NCBI GenBank assembly: GCA_031287575.1
Contig: JAITSV010000055.1
Span: 51,059-115,058, forward strand
Direction: 5' to 3'
Source of the DNA: Desulfovibrio sp.
Lineage (GTDB): Bacteria > Desulfobacterota > Desulfovibrionia > Desulfovibrionales > Desulfovibrionaceae
Length of the DNA stretch: 64,000 bases
Of the stretch, positions 23,226 to 32,355 are shown one piece after another. Below the pieces are notes generated by a model. The model was given only the letters and a program-made list of their open reading frames with translations, had not been told where the DNA came from and searched no databases. Position 1 is the stretch's first letter. Every line of letters starts with the position of its first letter. Made by a program: the position numbers and the translations under genes.

Positions 23226-23897
23226 TCAGGAAGCGGCGTTTTCCTGTTCCTTCTTCACTTGCCGGAAATTCAGGCCGCCAGCGTCCAGTCCCCGCCCGGA
23301 ATCGTAGATGCCCACGGTGCGGTCGGTGAACTGCACGCTGCGGGCGCGGCGGTAGTAGCGCAGCATGTTACGGTAGTCCGCCTCGTAGCTGCGGCCCTGC
23401 CAGCCTTCGCAACGCACCACGGCAAGCTCGCGGGTCATGCACAGGCACAGCGGGTCGATGTTGCTCTGCCACACCGGGTCGCGCCCTTCCTCGATCACCG
23501 GCAGGTAGGCGGCCTTGTGCGCCAGGCTTACGTCGATGCGCGCGACGAGCAGGTCGACGTCCGGGTATGCTTCATAGATGAGGAAGGCTTCCGGCGTCAG
23601 CGAGTTGTCGTCGTCCAGGAACAGGATGCGCCTGCCGCGCGCGGCCCGCAGCAAGCCGTTGCGGATGGCGTTGCCGTAGTCCTTGTCGGATCGGAAGTCG
23701 AACCAGCGCACGAAGCCGTCGGGCCGCACCCGTTCGCCTTTCACCCCGTCGAAGCCGATCAGCATTTCCACGTCGCCGGGTGCCAGTCCGGCCCGTTCCA
23801 TGGCCATGCGCACACTGTCGATGGCCAGCCCCAGGGCCACGGGGCGGTCTCCCCGGCTGGGGGTGATGATGGAGTATCGCGGCGCGGTTTCGGGCAT
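23226..23897 (-). CDS. Glycosyltransferase family 2-like protein
   Basis: 223 aa. A GT-A fold is suggested by the opening YSIITPSRGDRP, then DVEMLIGFDG and the metal-binding FLDDDNSL near residue 95. Short relatives of this type transfer a sugar from a nucleotide donor, often for surface polysaccharide. ATG 23897 is used; an upstream TTG would add 25 Pro-rich residues. No signal peptide or membrane segment is seen. It lies 93 bp after rarA on the same strand with no obvious partner genes. Confidence 0.7.
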   Translation of the reverse strand: MPETAPRYSIITPSRGDRPVALGLAIDSVRMAMERAGLAPGDVEMLIGFDGVKGERVRPDGFVRWFDFRSDKDYGNAIRNGLLRAARGRRILFLDDDNSLTPEAFLIYEAYPDVDLLVARIDVSLAHKAAYLPVIEEGRDPVWQSNIDPLCLCMTRELAVVRCEGWQGRSYEADYRNMLRYYRRARSVQFTDRTVGIYDSGRGLDAGGLNFRQVKKEQENAAS

Positions 23898-23990
23898 GGG
23901 TGGTTCCGGCGGGTTTGGCGCGTCGTGCGGTTGCGGGGGCGGTGCGTCCGGTCTGGCGGTGCGGGGTGGCAATGCGGCGTTGCGGGGCCG

Positions 23991-25217
23991 CTACTCGCTA
24001 CGCGGCTTGCGCTGGCGGACCAGCCTGCGCCACCAGTTGGACAGCCGTTGTTCGTCGCCGTGTTCCTTGGGCTGGTAGAAGCGGCGTTCCGTCAGGCCGT
24101 CGGGCAGGTAGTCCTGCTCTATCCAGCCGTCCGGGTAGTTGTGGGGGTACTTGTAGCCCTTGCCGTAGCCCCAGTCCTTTTGCAGCTTGGTGGCGGCGTT
24201 GCGCAGGTGCATGGGCACGGGCTGCGGGCCGTTCAGCTTTATCTCGCGCGCGGCGTTGAGGTAGGCGGCGTAGCTGGAATTGCTCTTGCGGGCCAGGGCC
24301 AGGTGCACCACGGTCTGGGCCATGGGGATGAATCCTTCCGGCATGCCCACGAATTCCACGGCCTGCTGGCAGGCAACGGCCAGCGGCAGGGCCTGCGGGT
24401 CGGCCAGGCCCACGTCCTCTGACGCAGAAAGAATCAGCCTGCGGCAGACGAAGCGCGGGTCCTCGCCGCCTTCCAGCAGGCAGGCCAGGTAGTACAGGGC
24501 CGCGTCCGGGTCGCTGCCGCGTATGGACTTGATCAGCGCCGAGGCCAGTTCGTAGTGGCTGTCGCCGTCCTTGTCGTGGCGGCTGACGATTTCCGGCATG
24601 GCGGCGCGCACGCCGTCCAGTCCCCGGTTTTCGGCGGGCAGCCCGGCCACGTATTCCACCAGGTTCAGCATGGCGCGGGCGTCGCCGTGGGCCATGCCGG
24701 ACAAAAAGTCCAGCACGTCGTCAGTCAGAGGGGCTTCCTGGGCGGCGCCGCCGCGCCTGCCGAGTTCCATCAGTTCCTCGCGCCCAAGGGGGCGCAGGCG
24801 CATGACGTGCAGTCGCGACAGCAACTGGCGGGTCACGCTGAAAGACGGGTTCTCGGTGGTGGTGGCGATCATGGTGATTTCGCCGCTTTCCAGGATGGGC
24901 AGGAAGAAGTCCTGCTGGGCCTTGGAAAAGCGGTGCAACTCGTCCAGCACCAGCACGTCCACCCCGGACAGCGCGCGGCGCAGCTGCTGCAACCCCGCCT
25001 CGGGCGCGCTGAGGCGCAGCACCTTGGTGCCGTGGGCATTGGCCAGCAGCAGGGCCAGCGTGGACTTGCCGCACCCCGGCGGGCCGAACAGCAGCAGGCT
25101 GGGCAGCCGTTCGGCGTTCAGCAGCGCGGCAATGCGCGGCGTAAGATGGGTCTGGCCCACGAAGCCGTCGAGGGTGCTGGGGCGGATGCGCTCCGGCAGG
25201 GGCTGCTTCAGCGTCAC
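23991..25217 (-). CDS. rarA: Replication-associated recombination protein A (RarA/MgsA)
   Basis: 408 aa AAA+ ATPase of the clamp-loader group. It has Walker A GPPGCGKST near residue 45, Walker B VLVLDELHRF near 90, sensor 1 ATTTENPSF, and the RarA C-terminal tetramerisation region (HYELASALIKSIRGSDPDAA and GYKYPHNYPDGW). It acts at stalled replication forks and works with SSB and RecA. The start is GTG 25217, eight bases after GGAG. Confidence 0.92.
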   Translation of the reverse strand: MTLKQPLPERIRPSTLDGFVGQTHLTPRIAALLNAERLPSLLLFGPPGCGKSTLALLLANAHGTKVLRLSAPEAGLQQLRRALSGVDVLVLDELHRFSKAQQDFFLPILESGEITMIATTTENPSFSVTRQLLSRLHVMRLRPLGREELMELGRRGGAAQEAPLTDDVLDFLSGMAHGDARAMLNLVEYVAGLPAENRGLDGVRAAMPEIVSRHDKDGDSHYELASALIKSIRGSDPDAALYYLACLLEGGEDPRFVCRRLILSASEDVGLADPQALPLAVACQQAVEFVGMPEGFIPMAQTVVHLALARKSNSSYAAYLNAAREIKLNGPQPVPMHLRNAATKLQKDWGYGKGYKYPHNYPDGWIEQDYLPDGLTERRFYQPKEHGDEQRLSNWWRRLVRQRKPRSE

Positions 25218-25535
25218 GTCATGGTCTCCGGAAAGGTCGGGCGGGCCGGGCGGGTGCCGGGCGGAACTGCGATTGGCCGGGGATGCGCATGGCCGCGTCC
25301 GTTAATGTCGGGATCGGCAGCCAGCCTGGCCTGCGAAGGGCTGATGCAGTGGGGTCGGGCCAGCGGCTTCGGTCCTGTGTATCAGGCCCGCCGCGCGAGG
25401 AAAAGGTGGGCGCGCGGCTCGGGACTCCGGGGGCAGTGTTGGGGGCTGCCGGATGGACACGCCCCGATGGGGACGGCCCAGTGGGGCGATATCCTGCGGG
25501 AGGAAAGGACCGGCGCGACAGGCTGCGTCCGGCGG
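25218..25535. other. Intergenic region, no feature seen
   Basis: 318 bp between rsmE and rarA, very GC-rich, without a recognisable gene, terminator or promoter. Confidence 0.5.
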
Positions 25536-26255
25536 CTACCGTCCCTGCCGGGCCCACCAGTGCAGTCCCAGACAGAGCATGGCCGCCGTCTCCCAGCGCA
25601 GCACCCGGTTGCCAAGGCTGACGGCCTGCATGCCGGAATCCAGCAGCGCGGCCACCTCGCGCTCGGAAAAACCGCCCTCCGGTCCCACCACGAACAGGGT
25701 GCGCCCCGGCTGGCCCAAGTCTCCGGTGCCCAGCAGCACGCCGCCGGTGTCGCCTTCCCACAGGATGAACCGCCTGGCGAAGTCGCGGCTGGCCTCGGCC
25801 AGTTCGGCCACGCCGCCGGGCAGGGTGCGCAGTTCCGGCAGCCACGGGTTGCGGCTCTGCTTGGCCCCGGCCTCCATCTGGGCGTGCCATGATTCGCGGG
25901 TTTCCTCGGGCACGCGCGACTGGCTGCGCTCCGCCTGCCACAGCCAGATGCCGCCCGCCTCCAGTTCCACCGCCTTTTCCATCAGCCAGCCCCGGCGCAC
26001 TTCCTTGCCCCAGCCGATGGCCAGCACCGCTTGCGATGCCGGGGCCGGGTGCTCCGTGATCGACATCGGCTTCAGACGCACCAGGGCCTTTTCCGTGTCC
26101 GTGACCCGGAATTCGCCTTCACGCCCTTGGCCATCCAGCAGGCGCACCGAATCGCCCGCGCGCACCCGCACCACCTTGACCAGGTGGCGGGCCTCCTGCC
26201 CTTCGAGCAGGTACGGTTCGGCCCAGCGTTCGGGCGGCAGGAAGAAGGTGCGCAT
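25536..26255 (-). CDS. rsmE: 16S rRNA m3U1498 methyltransferase
   Basis: 239 aa SPOUT-class methyltransferase. It has an N-terminal PUA-like domain (RTFFLPPERW, ARHLVKVVRVRAGD) and a C-terminal knot with FVVGPEGGFSEREV and LGNRVLRWETAAM, the RsmE signatures. It methylates N3 of U1498 in 16S rRNA using S-adenosylmethionine. The start ATG 26253-26255 follows GGAGCC. Confidence 0.92.
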   Translation of the reverse strand: MRTFFLPPERWAEPYLLEGQEARHLVKVVRVRAGDSVRLLDGQGREGEFRVTDTEKALVRLKPMSITEHPAPASQAVLAIGWGKEVRRGWLMEKAVELEAGGIWLWQAERSQSRVPEETRESWHAQMEAGAKQSRNPWLPELRTLPGGVAELAEASRDFARRFILWEGDTGGVLLGTGDLGQPGRTLFVVGPEGGFSEREVAALLDSGMQAVSLGNRVLRWETAAMLCLGLHWWARQGR

Positions 26256-26345
26256 GGTGTGGCTCCGGGGTGACGGATAAAGGGAATGTGGAAGGCGGGT
26301 GGTTGTGACCACAGGTCCGGCCCGCACGAAGTGTGGACCGGACCT

Positions 26346-26412
26346 GAAAAAGGGGTCAAGGGGGCGACTGCCCCCTTGCGGGGGGACGGGGGCAGCGCCC
26401 CCCGCTTTTCCC
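26346..26412 (-). terminator. Double hairpin terminator of gcvT
   Basis: Two GC-rich stems in tandem (GCGGGGGG...CCCCCCGC and AAGGGGGC...GCCCCCTT). On the minus strand the second is followed a few bases later by TTTTT, directly after the gcvT stop. Confidence 0.7.
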
Positions 26413-26413
26413 T

Positions 26414-27502
26414 TTAGACGAGTTTAGCCCGCGCAGTCCCTTGCGTGTAGAACGGCAGCCCCACGCGGGTGGCTTCCAGTTCCACCTTGGCGGCCTTGAC
26501 CACGAAGGTCGGGGCCTCGGCATGGGCGGCGGCAACGCGGGCCAGCGCCACGGCGTAGCCCAGCGAGGGGCAGAACGACCCGCTGGTCACCACGCCCGCC
26601 ACGGTGCCGTCGGGCAGGGCCACCACGTCGCCGTGGCGGGCGCTGCGGCGTCCGGGGATGGACAGCGCCACCAGCGGTTCGCGTACTTCACGGTCCGCGC
26701 CCTTGCCCACGTAGTCGGCGGGGTTGGTCAGCATGGCGCCGTACCCCGCTTCCGCCGGGGTGTGGGTGTCGTCCAGGTCGTGGCCGTACAGGGGCAGGCC
26801 CACTTCCAGGCGCAGGGTGTCGCGCGCGCCAAGGCCCGCGGGCTTCACGCGCCCGTCGGCCAGCAGGGCGGTCCACAGGGCCTCGGCCTTGTCCCAGGGC
26901 AGGTACAGTTCCACGCCCAGTTCGCCGGTATACCCGGTGCGGCTGACCAGCAGCGGCGCGCCGCCGAAGGCCACGGAACGGAAGCCGAAGTAGGGCAGGT
27001 CGCGGAAGCTTTCGCCCAGCACCGCTTCCAGCACGTCGAACGATTTCGGGCCTTGCAGGTCCAGCTTGGCGGTGCGGGCCGAAATGTCCTCGAAGGGCAG
27101 GGCTTGGGGCAGGCGCGCGCGCAGGGCGGCGAAATCGCTTTCCGTGCAGGCGCCGTTGACCACCAGCATGTAGTCGTCTTCGGCGATGCAGTACACGATC
27201 AGGTCGTCCAGGATGCCGCCCGCCTGGTTCAGCAGAAAGCCGTAGCGGCAGCGGCCCGGCTTCAGCGTATCCAGGTTGTGACTGACGGCGCGGGACAGCG
27301 CCTCGCGCGCGCCGGGGCCGCGCAGGGTGAATTCGCCCATGTGGCAGATGTCGAACAGGGCGGCGGATTCACGCGTCTGCACGTGCTCGGCGATGATGCC
27401 GGTGGGGTACTGGATGGGCATGTTCCACCCGGCAAAGGGGGCCATCTTGGCCCCGGCGGCCCGGTGCCACGCGGAAAGCGGGGTTTGCAGCAGGTCCGAC
27501 AA
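26414..27502 (-). CDS. gcvT: Aminomethyltransferase, glycine cleavage T protein
   Basis: 362 aa, usual length. It has MAPFAGWNMPIQYPTGI near the N-terminus and the conserved SRTGYTGELGVELY mid-protein. The T protein transfers the methylene group from the lipoyl H protein to tetrahydrofolate, releasing ammonia. The start is TTG at 27500-27502, eight bases after AAGGAG; no in-frame ATG precedes the conserved part. The H, P and L subunits are not in this window, so it stands alone here. Confidence 0.9.
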   Translation of the reverse strand: MSDLLQTPLSAWHRAAGAKMAPFAGWNMPIQYPTGIIAEHVQTRESAALFDICHMGEFTLRGPGAREALSRAVSHNLDTLKPGRCRYGFLLNQAGGILDDLIVYCIAEDDYMLVVNGACTESDFAALRARLPQALPFEDISARTAKLDLQGPKSFDVLEAVLGESFRDLPYFGFRSVAFGGAPLLVSRTGYTGELGVELYLPWDKAEALWTALLADGRVKPAGLGARDTLRLEVGLPLYGHDLDDTHTPAEAGYGAMLTNPADYVGKGADREVREPLVALSIPGRRSARHGDVVALPDGTVAGVVTSGSFCPSLGYAVALARVAAAHAEAPTFVVKAAKVELEATRVGLPFYTQGTARAKLV

Positions 27503-27820
27503 GGGGTGCTCCTTCGTGTCTCCGTTGGGGTTGGCGCGGTCATGTGGTATGGGGGCGCGCTGCGCCGGGGCAAGGCGGTCTTGCGTCCGGCGCGGAAATT
27601 CGGTGCGCCGTGCGGCGCGCGCCAGAAATAGCGCGAGAAGGGATTTGCGGCAACCGGCTGGCGGCCTGTCGGGACGGGCTGGGGCTGGCAGGGGTCTGGC
27701 AGCAGGGCCACGTGACGGCTGGCGTGACGGTGCGCGCAACGGCGCGCCGCAGGAAAAGGGGCGGATGGCGCGCGCTGCGCACGAAGCACGGGCAGCGGTG
27801 CCGCGCGGGGTGGCGGCCCG
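27503..27820. other. Intergenic region, no feature seen
   Basis: 318 bp upstream of gcvT. No recognisable gene, RNA or promoter beyond the gcvT ribosome-binding site. Confidence 0.5.
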
Positions 27821-29539
27821 TTACGCGGCGGTCTTGCGGGTGCGCTGGATGGCCCGGAATTCGTCCACCAGCGCCACCAGCTTGCCGTAGTTGCGCTTGA
27901 TTTCGAGGCCGCCGGGGGTCAGCTCATCGTCGCGCTTTTCGATGTAGGTGCGCAGCAGGTAGCGGTCGTTCAGCACGTTTTCGCCAATGGCAATGACGCT
28001 GGACACCAGCGTGTCGAAATAGCTGACGATTTCGAACTTCAGCCCGTGCAGCAACTGCACCGCTTCCGCCAGCATGCGCCGGTAGCCGATGCGCTCCCCC
28101 CGGTACTGACGGTCCTGAATGTCTTCAAGGTAGCGCACCTTGCGGGCCTGCTGGATGTAGCTGTATTTGGCCCAGACCTCCTGGTAGAGGTCGTGCAGGT
28201 GTCCGAAGGCCTCGTAGTTGTCCGGCGAAAGCAGGTAGTTGTCCAGCACCTTGATGACGTTGGCGAAGAATTCGTCGCTGTAGCCGATGATGCGCCGCTG
28301 GTGCTTGGACAGCCACGCGTACAGGAACTTCAGGCGCTTTTCGTCCGTATCGGTGTTTTCGACGATCTCGTTGCGCTTGAAGATGATCCTGCCCGTGTAT
28401 TCGCCGCGGGTTATGTCGTTCAGGCGCAGGAACATGTTGCTGGCGTCCTTGATGATGTTCAGGTCGCCCAGCACCTGCCCGGTTACGGGATGAATGACTT
28501 CCTGCGATTCCACGGACAGGGCGCGGTCCTGCCGCACGTTGTCGGGGTTGAACTTGTGCTGCCGGTAGGACACCCGCAGGATGACCACCCGCCGTTCGCG
28601 GTCCAGGAAGTAGCCTGCCTCGTCGATGGCGCGCAGGGCCTCTTCCTGGTCGGCGTCCACGCGCACCAGGGCCAGCTTTTCCACGCGGGGGTAGGGGCGC
28701 GAATCGCCCTCGCCGATCATGGTGGTGATGGTGCGGTCCGACTGGCCCAGCACGCGGATCATGAAGCGTTCGCCCATCTTGTGCAGCCGCCGCGCGAACA
28801 GCGCGCTGGAGGTGCGCCGCTCGGACACGATGGGAAAGCCGTACAGTTCCATCAGGTACTGGTACACGAACAGCCGGTTGCGCTCGTACATCTCGTTGTC
28901 GCCCACGTCGAACTTGCCGATGCGCATGCCGAAGCGTTTGATCTCGCTGTCGAGGTCGGACGGAAACGAGGCGTACACGCCACCCAGGTGGAAATGGCCG
29001 AAGCTGTCCAGCGCGAAGACCTGGGCGCGGTCCATGGCCAGCAGAAAGGGCATCAGCGCGGGGTAGTAGTCGAGCACGGAGGTGTCGAACCGCCCGAACC
29101 GCTGGCGGAAGGATTCCTGGAAGGCCTTGGGCAGGCGGGTCTGCATGGCCTGTACGTTGCGGGCGATGACCTGCGATTCCAGCGGGCACGAGGCGCCTTC
29201 CGCCACGCTGGCCGTATCCAGCACCGGATGCAGGATGTCGAACTGGAAGACTTCCTGAAAGTAATTGATGGGCCGTTCGAAGGCCACCATGCTGAAGCCG
29301 GGCAGGTGCTTGTATTCCCACAGGTCGGCCTCGAACGAGGGTAGCAACTCGCGCGATTCGACCAGTGGATAGTCGGCGTGCTCGAAGAAAGGGCGCAACA
29401 GACATTGCTTGACGTGCACCACGTCGAGAAAGCGCTTCAGCGCGGCAAGCGATGTAAGCTCCACCGGCTCGGACAGCAGACCGTCCTCGCGGTAGGTGAA
29501 CTCTCCCTTGCTGAAGGCGTTTTTCAGGGTGATTTTCAT
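27821..29539 (-). CDS. Large protein of unknown function
   Basis: 572 aa, soluble, with no signal peptide, membrane segment or motif I recognise. It is rich in charged and aromatic residues, with a predicted helical C-terminal third (YIQQARKVRYLEDIQDRQYRG and onward). ATG 29539 (MKITLKNAF) is preferred over a start 15 residues upstream. An AT-rich tract at 29616-29660 lies just upstream on the minus strand. Coding character is strong throughout, so it is a real gene; its family may be restricted to Desulfovibrio relatives. Confidence 0.8.
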   Translation of the reverse strand: MKITLKNAFSKGEFTYREDGLLSEPVELTSLAALKRFLDVVHVKQCLLRPFFEHADYPLVESRELLPSFEADLWEYKHLPGFSMVAFERPINYFQEVFQFDILHPVLDTASVAEGASCPLESQVIARNVQAMQTRLPKAFQESFRQRFGRFDTSVLDYYPALMPFLLAMDRAQVFALDSFGHFHLGGVYASFPSDLDSEIKRFGMRIGKFDVGDNEMYERNRLFVYQYLMELYGFPIVSERRTSSALFARRLHKMGERFMIRVLGQSDRTITTMIGEGDSRPYPRVEKLALVRVDADQEEALRAIDEAGYFLDRERRVVILRVSYRQHKFNPDNVRQDRALSVESQEVIHPVTGQVLGDLNIIKDASNMFLRLNDITRGEYTGRIIFKRNEIVENTDTDEKRLKFLYAWLSKHQRRIIGYSDEFFANVIKVLDNYLLSPDNYEAFGHLHDLYQEVWAKYSYIQQARKVRYLEDIQDRQYRGERIGYRRMLAEAVQLLHGLKFEIVSYFDTLVSSVIAIGENVLNDRYLLRTYIEKRDDELTPGGLEIKRNYGKLVALVDEFRAIQRTRKTAA

Positions 29540-30060
29540 GCGCTGTCCCGATGCATGTGGCGCTTCGCCATTCCCCTCCGGCATGGCAAGGCGGATTGCA
29601 GTTGCCCCTTTGCGATATCCAAGCCTATTTTTTTTTCTAAAAAAATTCTACCATAATGTGACGGGCAAAGGTTCAGGCACAAGGGTTTCGTGACGTCCAC
29701 GCGCCGTGGGTGCCGCATCACGCGGGGCCACGGCGGGCGAGCGGCTGTTGCGGGAACCTGCCCAGCTTTGTTAAAGCACCGGTTGAAACGGAGCGGCAGG
29801 CGGCAACGGCATTGCCGCAGTGCGGCAGCGCACGCGGCGCCCCGCCCCGGCATCTGTATGCTCGTGACGGGTCTGCCGCGACGGTTTTCCTCTTTCCGTT
29901 GGACAGGCGTTGCCCGCCCCCTTGCGGGTGGCACCGCACGGGGATAGGCTGTCGTCCGCCTTCGTCTCTCCCAACGGCGGCGTCCCTGCGTACCACGGCG
30001 GGGCCGCGCGCCATACGCCATGAACTCCGGCCACCGCACGGGGCCGGAGAGGAACCGGAT
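29540..30060. other. Divergent intergenic region with an AT-rich tract
   Basis: 521 bp between the unknown minus-strand gene and the GAF protein. A T-run followed by an A-run at 29628-29646, in otherwise GC-rich DNA, probably marks the promoter or an UP-element of the minus-strand gene. Nothing else is recognised. Confidence 0.5.
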
Positions 30061-31161
30061 ATGAACAGCCAACGTTGCCACGAACGCATTCTTGCCATCA
30101 TTTGCAGCGTGTTCGACGCGTATTCCGCCGTGCTCTTCCTGCCGGACGGAACCAGCGCCGAAGGTGCCGACCTTTCGGCAGGCGCCGCCACGGCGGCGGC
30201 CACCGCCGCGCTGGACCGCGACAGCCAGTTGCACCGTCTTGCCGCCAGCTTCAGCCTGGGCGACATGGTGGACGCCGGCACGGCCATCGCGCCGGGGCGC
30301 GGGCTGGTGGGCTGGATCATCCGCAACCGCGAGCCGCTGCTGGTCAACAACTTCGACCAGCGCCAGAGCCACCTGGGCTACTACCGCAGCAACGAGGAGG
30401 CCACCATCAAGGCCTTCATGGGCTGCCCCGTGCCCGGCGGCGGCGCGCTGTGCATCGACAGCAAGCGTCAGTATTCCTTTTCCGACAAGGACCAGAAGAT
30501 CCTGCAACTGTTCGCCGAGCTCATCTCCGGCGTGGAGGGCGTGGTGTGCCAGGGGGCCGGACAGGCTAGCCTGACCCGCTACTACGCGGCGTTGCAGGTG
30601 ATCAGCGAACTGCGCGGGCGCATCAGCCGCTGGCCGCAATTCCTGGCCGAATTCCTGCGCCTGATGGCCGAGGCCACCGGCTTCGACCACGCGCTGTTCG
30701 CCGCCCGCGACGGCGACGGGCAGAACTACATCCTGGAAGGCGAAAGCCATCAGCTGCTGCTGGGCAAGGGCGACGCGCCCATGTATCCCATCGGCAACGG
30801 CATCGTGGGCTGGGTGTTCCGCAACGACGCCCCGGTGTACACCGAAGGCACCGACGGCGCGCCCATGGCGCCGCTGTTCGGCAAGGGGGCGCACATGCCC
30901 GCCTTCCGTTCCGTCATGTGCCTGCCGCTGATGATCAACAAGGTCACGCGCGGGGTGCTGTGCCTGGGCCACGGCGAGCCGCGCGTCATCCCCGACGATC
31001 TGCGCGCCTTCACCCGCATGTCGGTGGACCATCTGGCCCTGTTCCTGGAGAACCTGTACCTGAAGAGCAGGCTGCGCGAACTCTTGCCCAAGGCCCGCCT
31101 GGAACGCCGCGTGCCCGCGCCCGCCCCGCACGACCGCCCCGATTCCGATACCGACGACTGA
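30061..31161 (+). CDS. Protein with two GAF domains
   Basis: 366 aa. Two GAF-like sensor domains are seen, about 5-165 (with PGRGLVGWIIRNREPLLVNNF) and about 190-345 (with IGNGIVGWVFRNDAPVYTEG). There is no output domain: no kinase, GGDEF or HTH. It may bind a small ligand or act by protein contact. ATG 30061 follows GGAGAGGAACC. It lies 50 bp before mreB on the same strand, suggesting co-transcription and possibly a link to cell shape. The C-terminal 20 residues are Pro/Asp-rich. Confidence 0.8.
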   Translation: MNSQRCHERILAIICSVFDAYSAVLFLPDGTSAEGADLSAGAATAAATAALDRDSQLHRLAASFSLGDMVDAGTAIAPGRGLVGWIIRNREPLLVNNFDQRQSHLGYYRSNEEATIKAFMGCPVPGGGALCIDSKRQYSFSDKDQKILQLFAELISGVEGVVCQGAGQASLTRYYAALQVISELRGRISRWPQFLAEFLRLMAEATGFDHALFAARDGDGQNYILEGESHQLLLGKGDAPMYPIGNGIVGWVFRNDAPVYTEGTDGAPMAPLFGKGAHMPAFRSVMCLPLMINKVTRGVLCLGHGEPRVIPDDLRAFTRMSVDHLALFLENLYLKSRLRELLPKARLERRVPAPAPHDRPDSDTDD

Positions 31162-31211
31162 CGCCGCCGACGGGCATCGTCGCCCGACACCGCAACCGCG
31201 AGAGCCACCAG

Positions 31212-32234
31212 ATGCTGCGCAGACTGTTCGGTTTCCTGGGCAAGGACCTTGCCATGGATCTGGGTACGGCCAACACGCTGCTGTACACCCGTGCCGAGGG
31301 CATCGTGCTGAACGAGCCTTCGGTGGTCGCCCTGGAAACCGACCGCAACACCGTGCTCGCGGTGGGGCGCGAGGCCAAGGAGTTTCTTGGCCGCACCCCC
31401 AAGCGCATCCGCGCCATCCGCCCCATGAAGGACGGCGTCATCGCCGACTTCGAGGTGACGCGGCAGATGATCGCGTTCTTCATCCGCAAGGTCATCAGCG
31501 GCTTTTCGCTGGTCAAGCCGGGCATCGTCATCTGCGTGCCCACGGGCATCACCCAGGTGGAGAAGCGCGCGGTGATCGAATCGGCCCATCAGGCCGGCGC
31601 GCGCGACGTGCGCCTGGTGGAGGAACCCATGGCCGCGGCCATCGGGGCCAACCTGCCCATCCACGAGCCGCTGGGCAACATGGTGGTGGACATCGGCGGC
31701 GGCACCACCGAGGTTGCCGTGATCACCCTGTCCGCCATCGCCTACGCCGAATCGGTGCGGGTGGCGGGCGATGCCATGAACCAGGCGGTGCAGCGCTACT
31801 TCAAGGAAGAATTCCAGCTGCTCATCGGCGAGAACACCGCCGAGCGCATCAAGATGGCCATCGGCTCGGCCTTTCCGCTGCCGGAACAGCTGATGGTCGA
31901 GGTGTCCGGCAAGGACATGGTGAGCGGCACCCCCAAGGTGGTGCGCGTCACCGACGGCCATGTGCGCGAGGCCCTGCAGGAGCCGGTGCGCATCATCGTC
32001 CTAGCCATCCGCAAGGCGCTGGAAAAAACCCCGCCGGAACTTTCCGCCGACATCGCCAGCAACGGCGTGCTGCTGGCGGGCGGCGGCGCGTTGCTGAAGG
32101 GCCTGGGGGCGCTGGTCTCGCGCGAGACGCGCCTGAAGGTCATCATCGACGACGACCCGCTGACCACCGTGGTGCGCGGCACGGGGCGCACGCTGGACGA
32201 CGGCAAGTTCTACCGCCGCGTGTACATCAACTAG
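31212..32234 (+). CDS. mreB: Rod shape-determining protein MreB
   Basis: 340 aa bacterial actin. It has phosphate-binding loops in MDLGTANTLLY and VDIGGGTTEVAVI, the connecting EEPMAAAIGANLPI and the C-terminal LAGGGALLKGL. It forms membrane-associated filaments that guide peptidoglycan elongation. The N-terminal MLRRLFGFL is amphipathic and fits membrane binding. No mreC or mreD follows, so this is a stand-alone copy; a second mreB may exist elsewhere. Start ATG 31212. Confidence 0.95.
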   Translation: MLRRLFGFLGKDLAMDLGTANTLLYTRAEGIVLNEPSVVALETDRNTVLAVGREAKEFLGRTPKRIRAIRPMKDGVIADFEVTRQMIAFFIRKVISGFSLVKPGIVICVPTGITQVEKRAVIESAHQAGARDVRLVEEPMAAAIGANLPIHEPLGNMVVDIGGGTTEVAVITLSAIAYAESVRVAGDAMNQAVQRYFKEEFQLLIGENTAERIKMAIGSAFPLPEQLMVEVSGKDMVSGTPKVVRVTDGHVREALQEPVRIIVLAIRKALEKTPPELSADIASNGVLLAGGGALLKGLGALVSRETRLKVIIDDDPLTTVVRGTGRTLDDGKFYRRVYIN

Positions 32235-32355
32235 GCGCCGCCCCGTGGCGGGCAGCGGGCCGGGCACCCCTCGCCATGGGGCGGCCCCGCACGCCCGCGA
32301 ACGTGCAGGCGCGCCGCAATTCCGGGTGCGGTCACCCCGCCCGCAACGAGCCATC

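Noticed and set aside
29536..31131. 531-codon open frame antisense to the GAF gene
   Set aside because: Composition of an antisense shadow; the GAF protein on the plus strand has clear domains and a ribosome-binding site.
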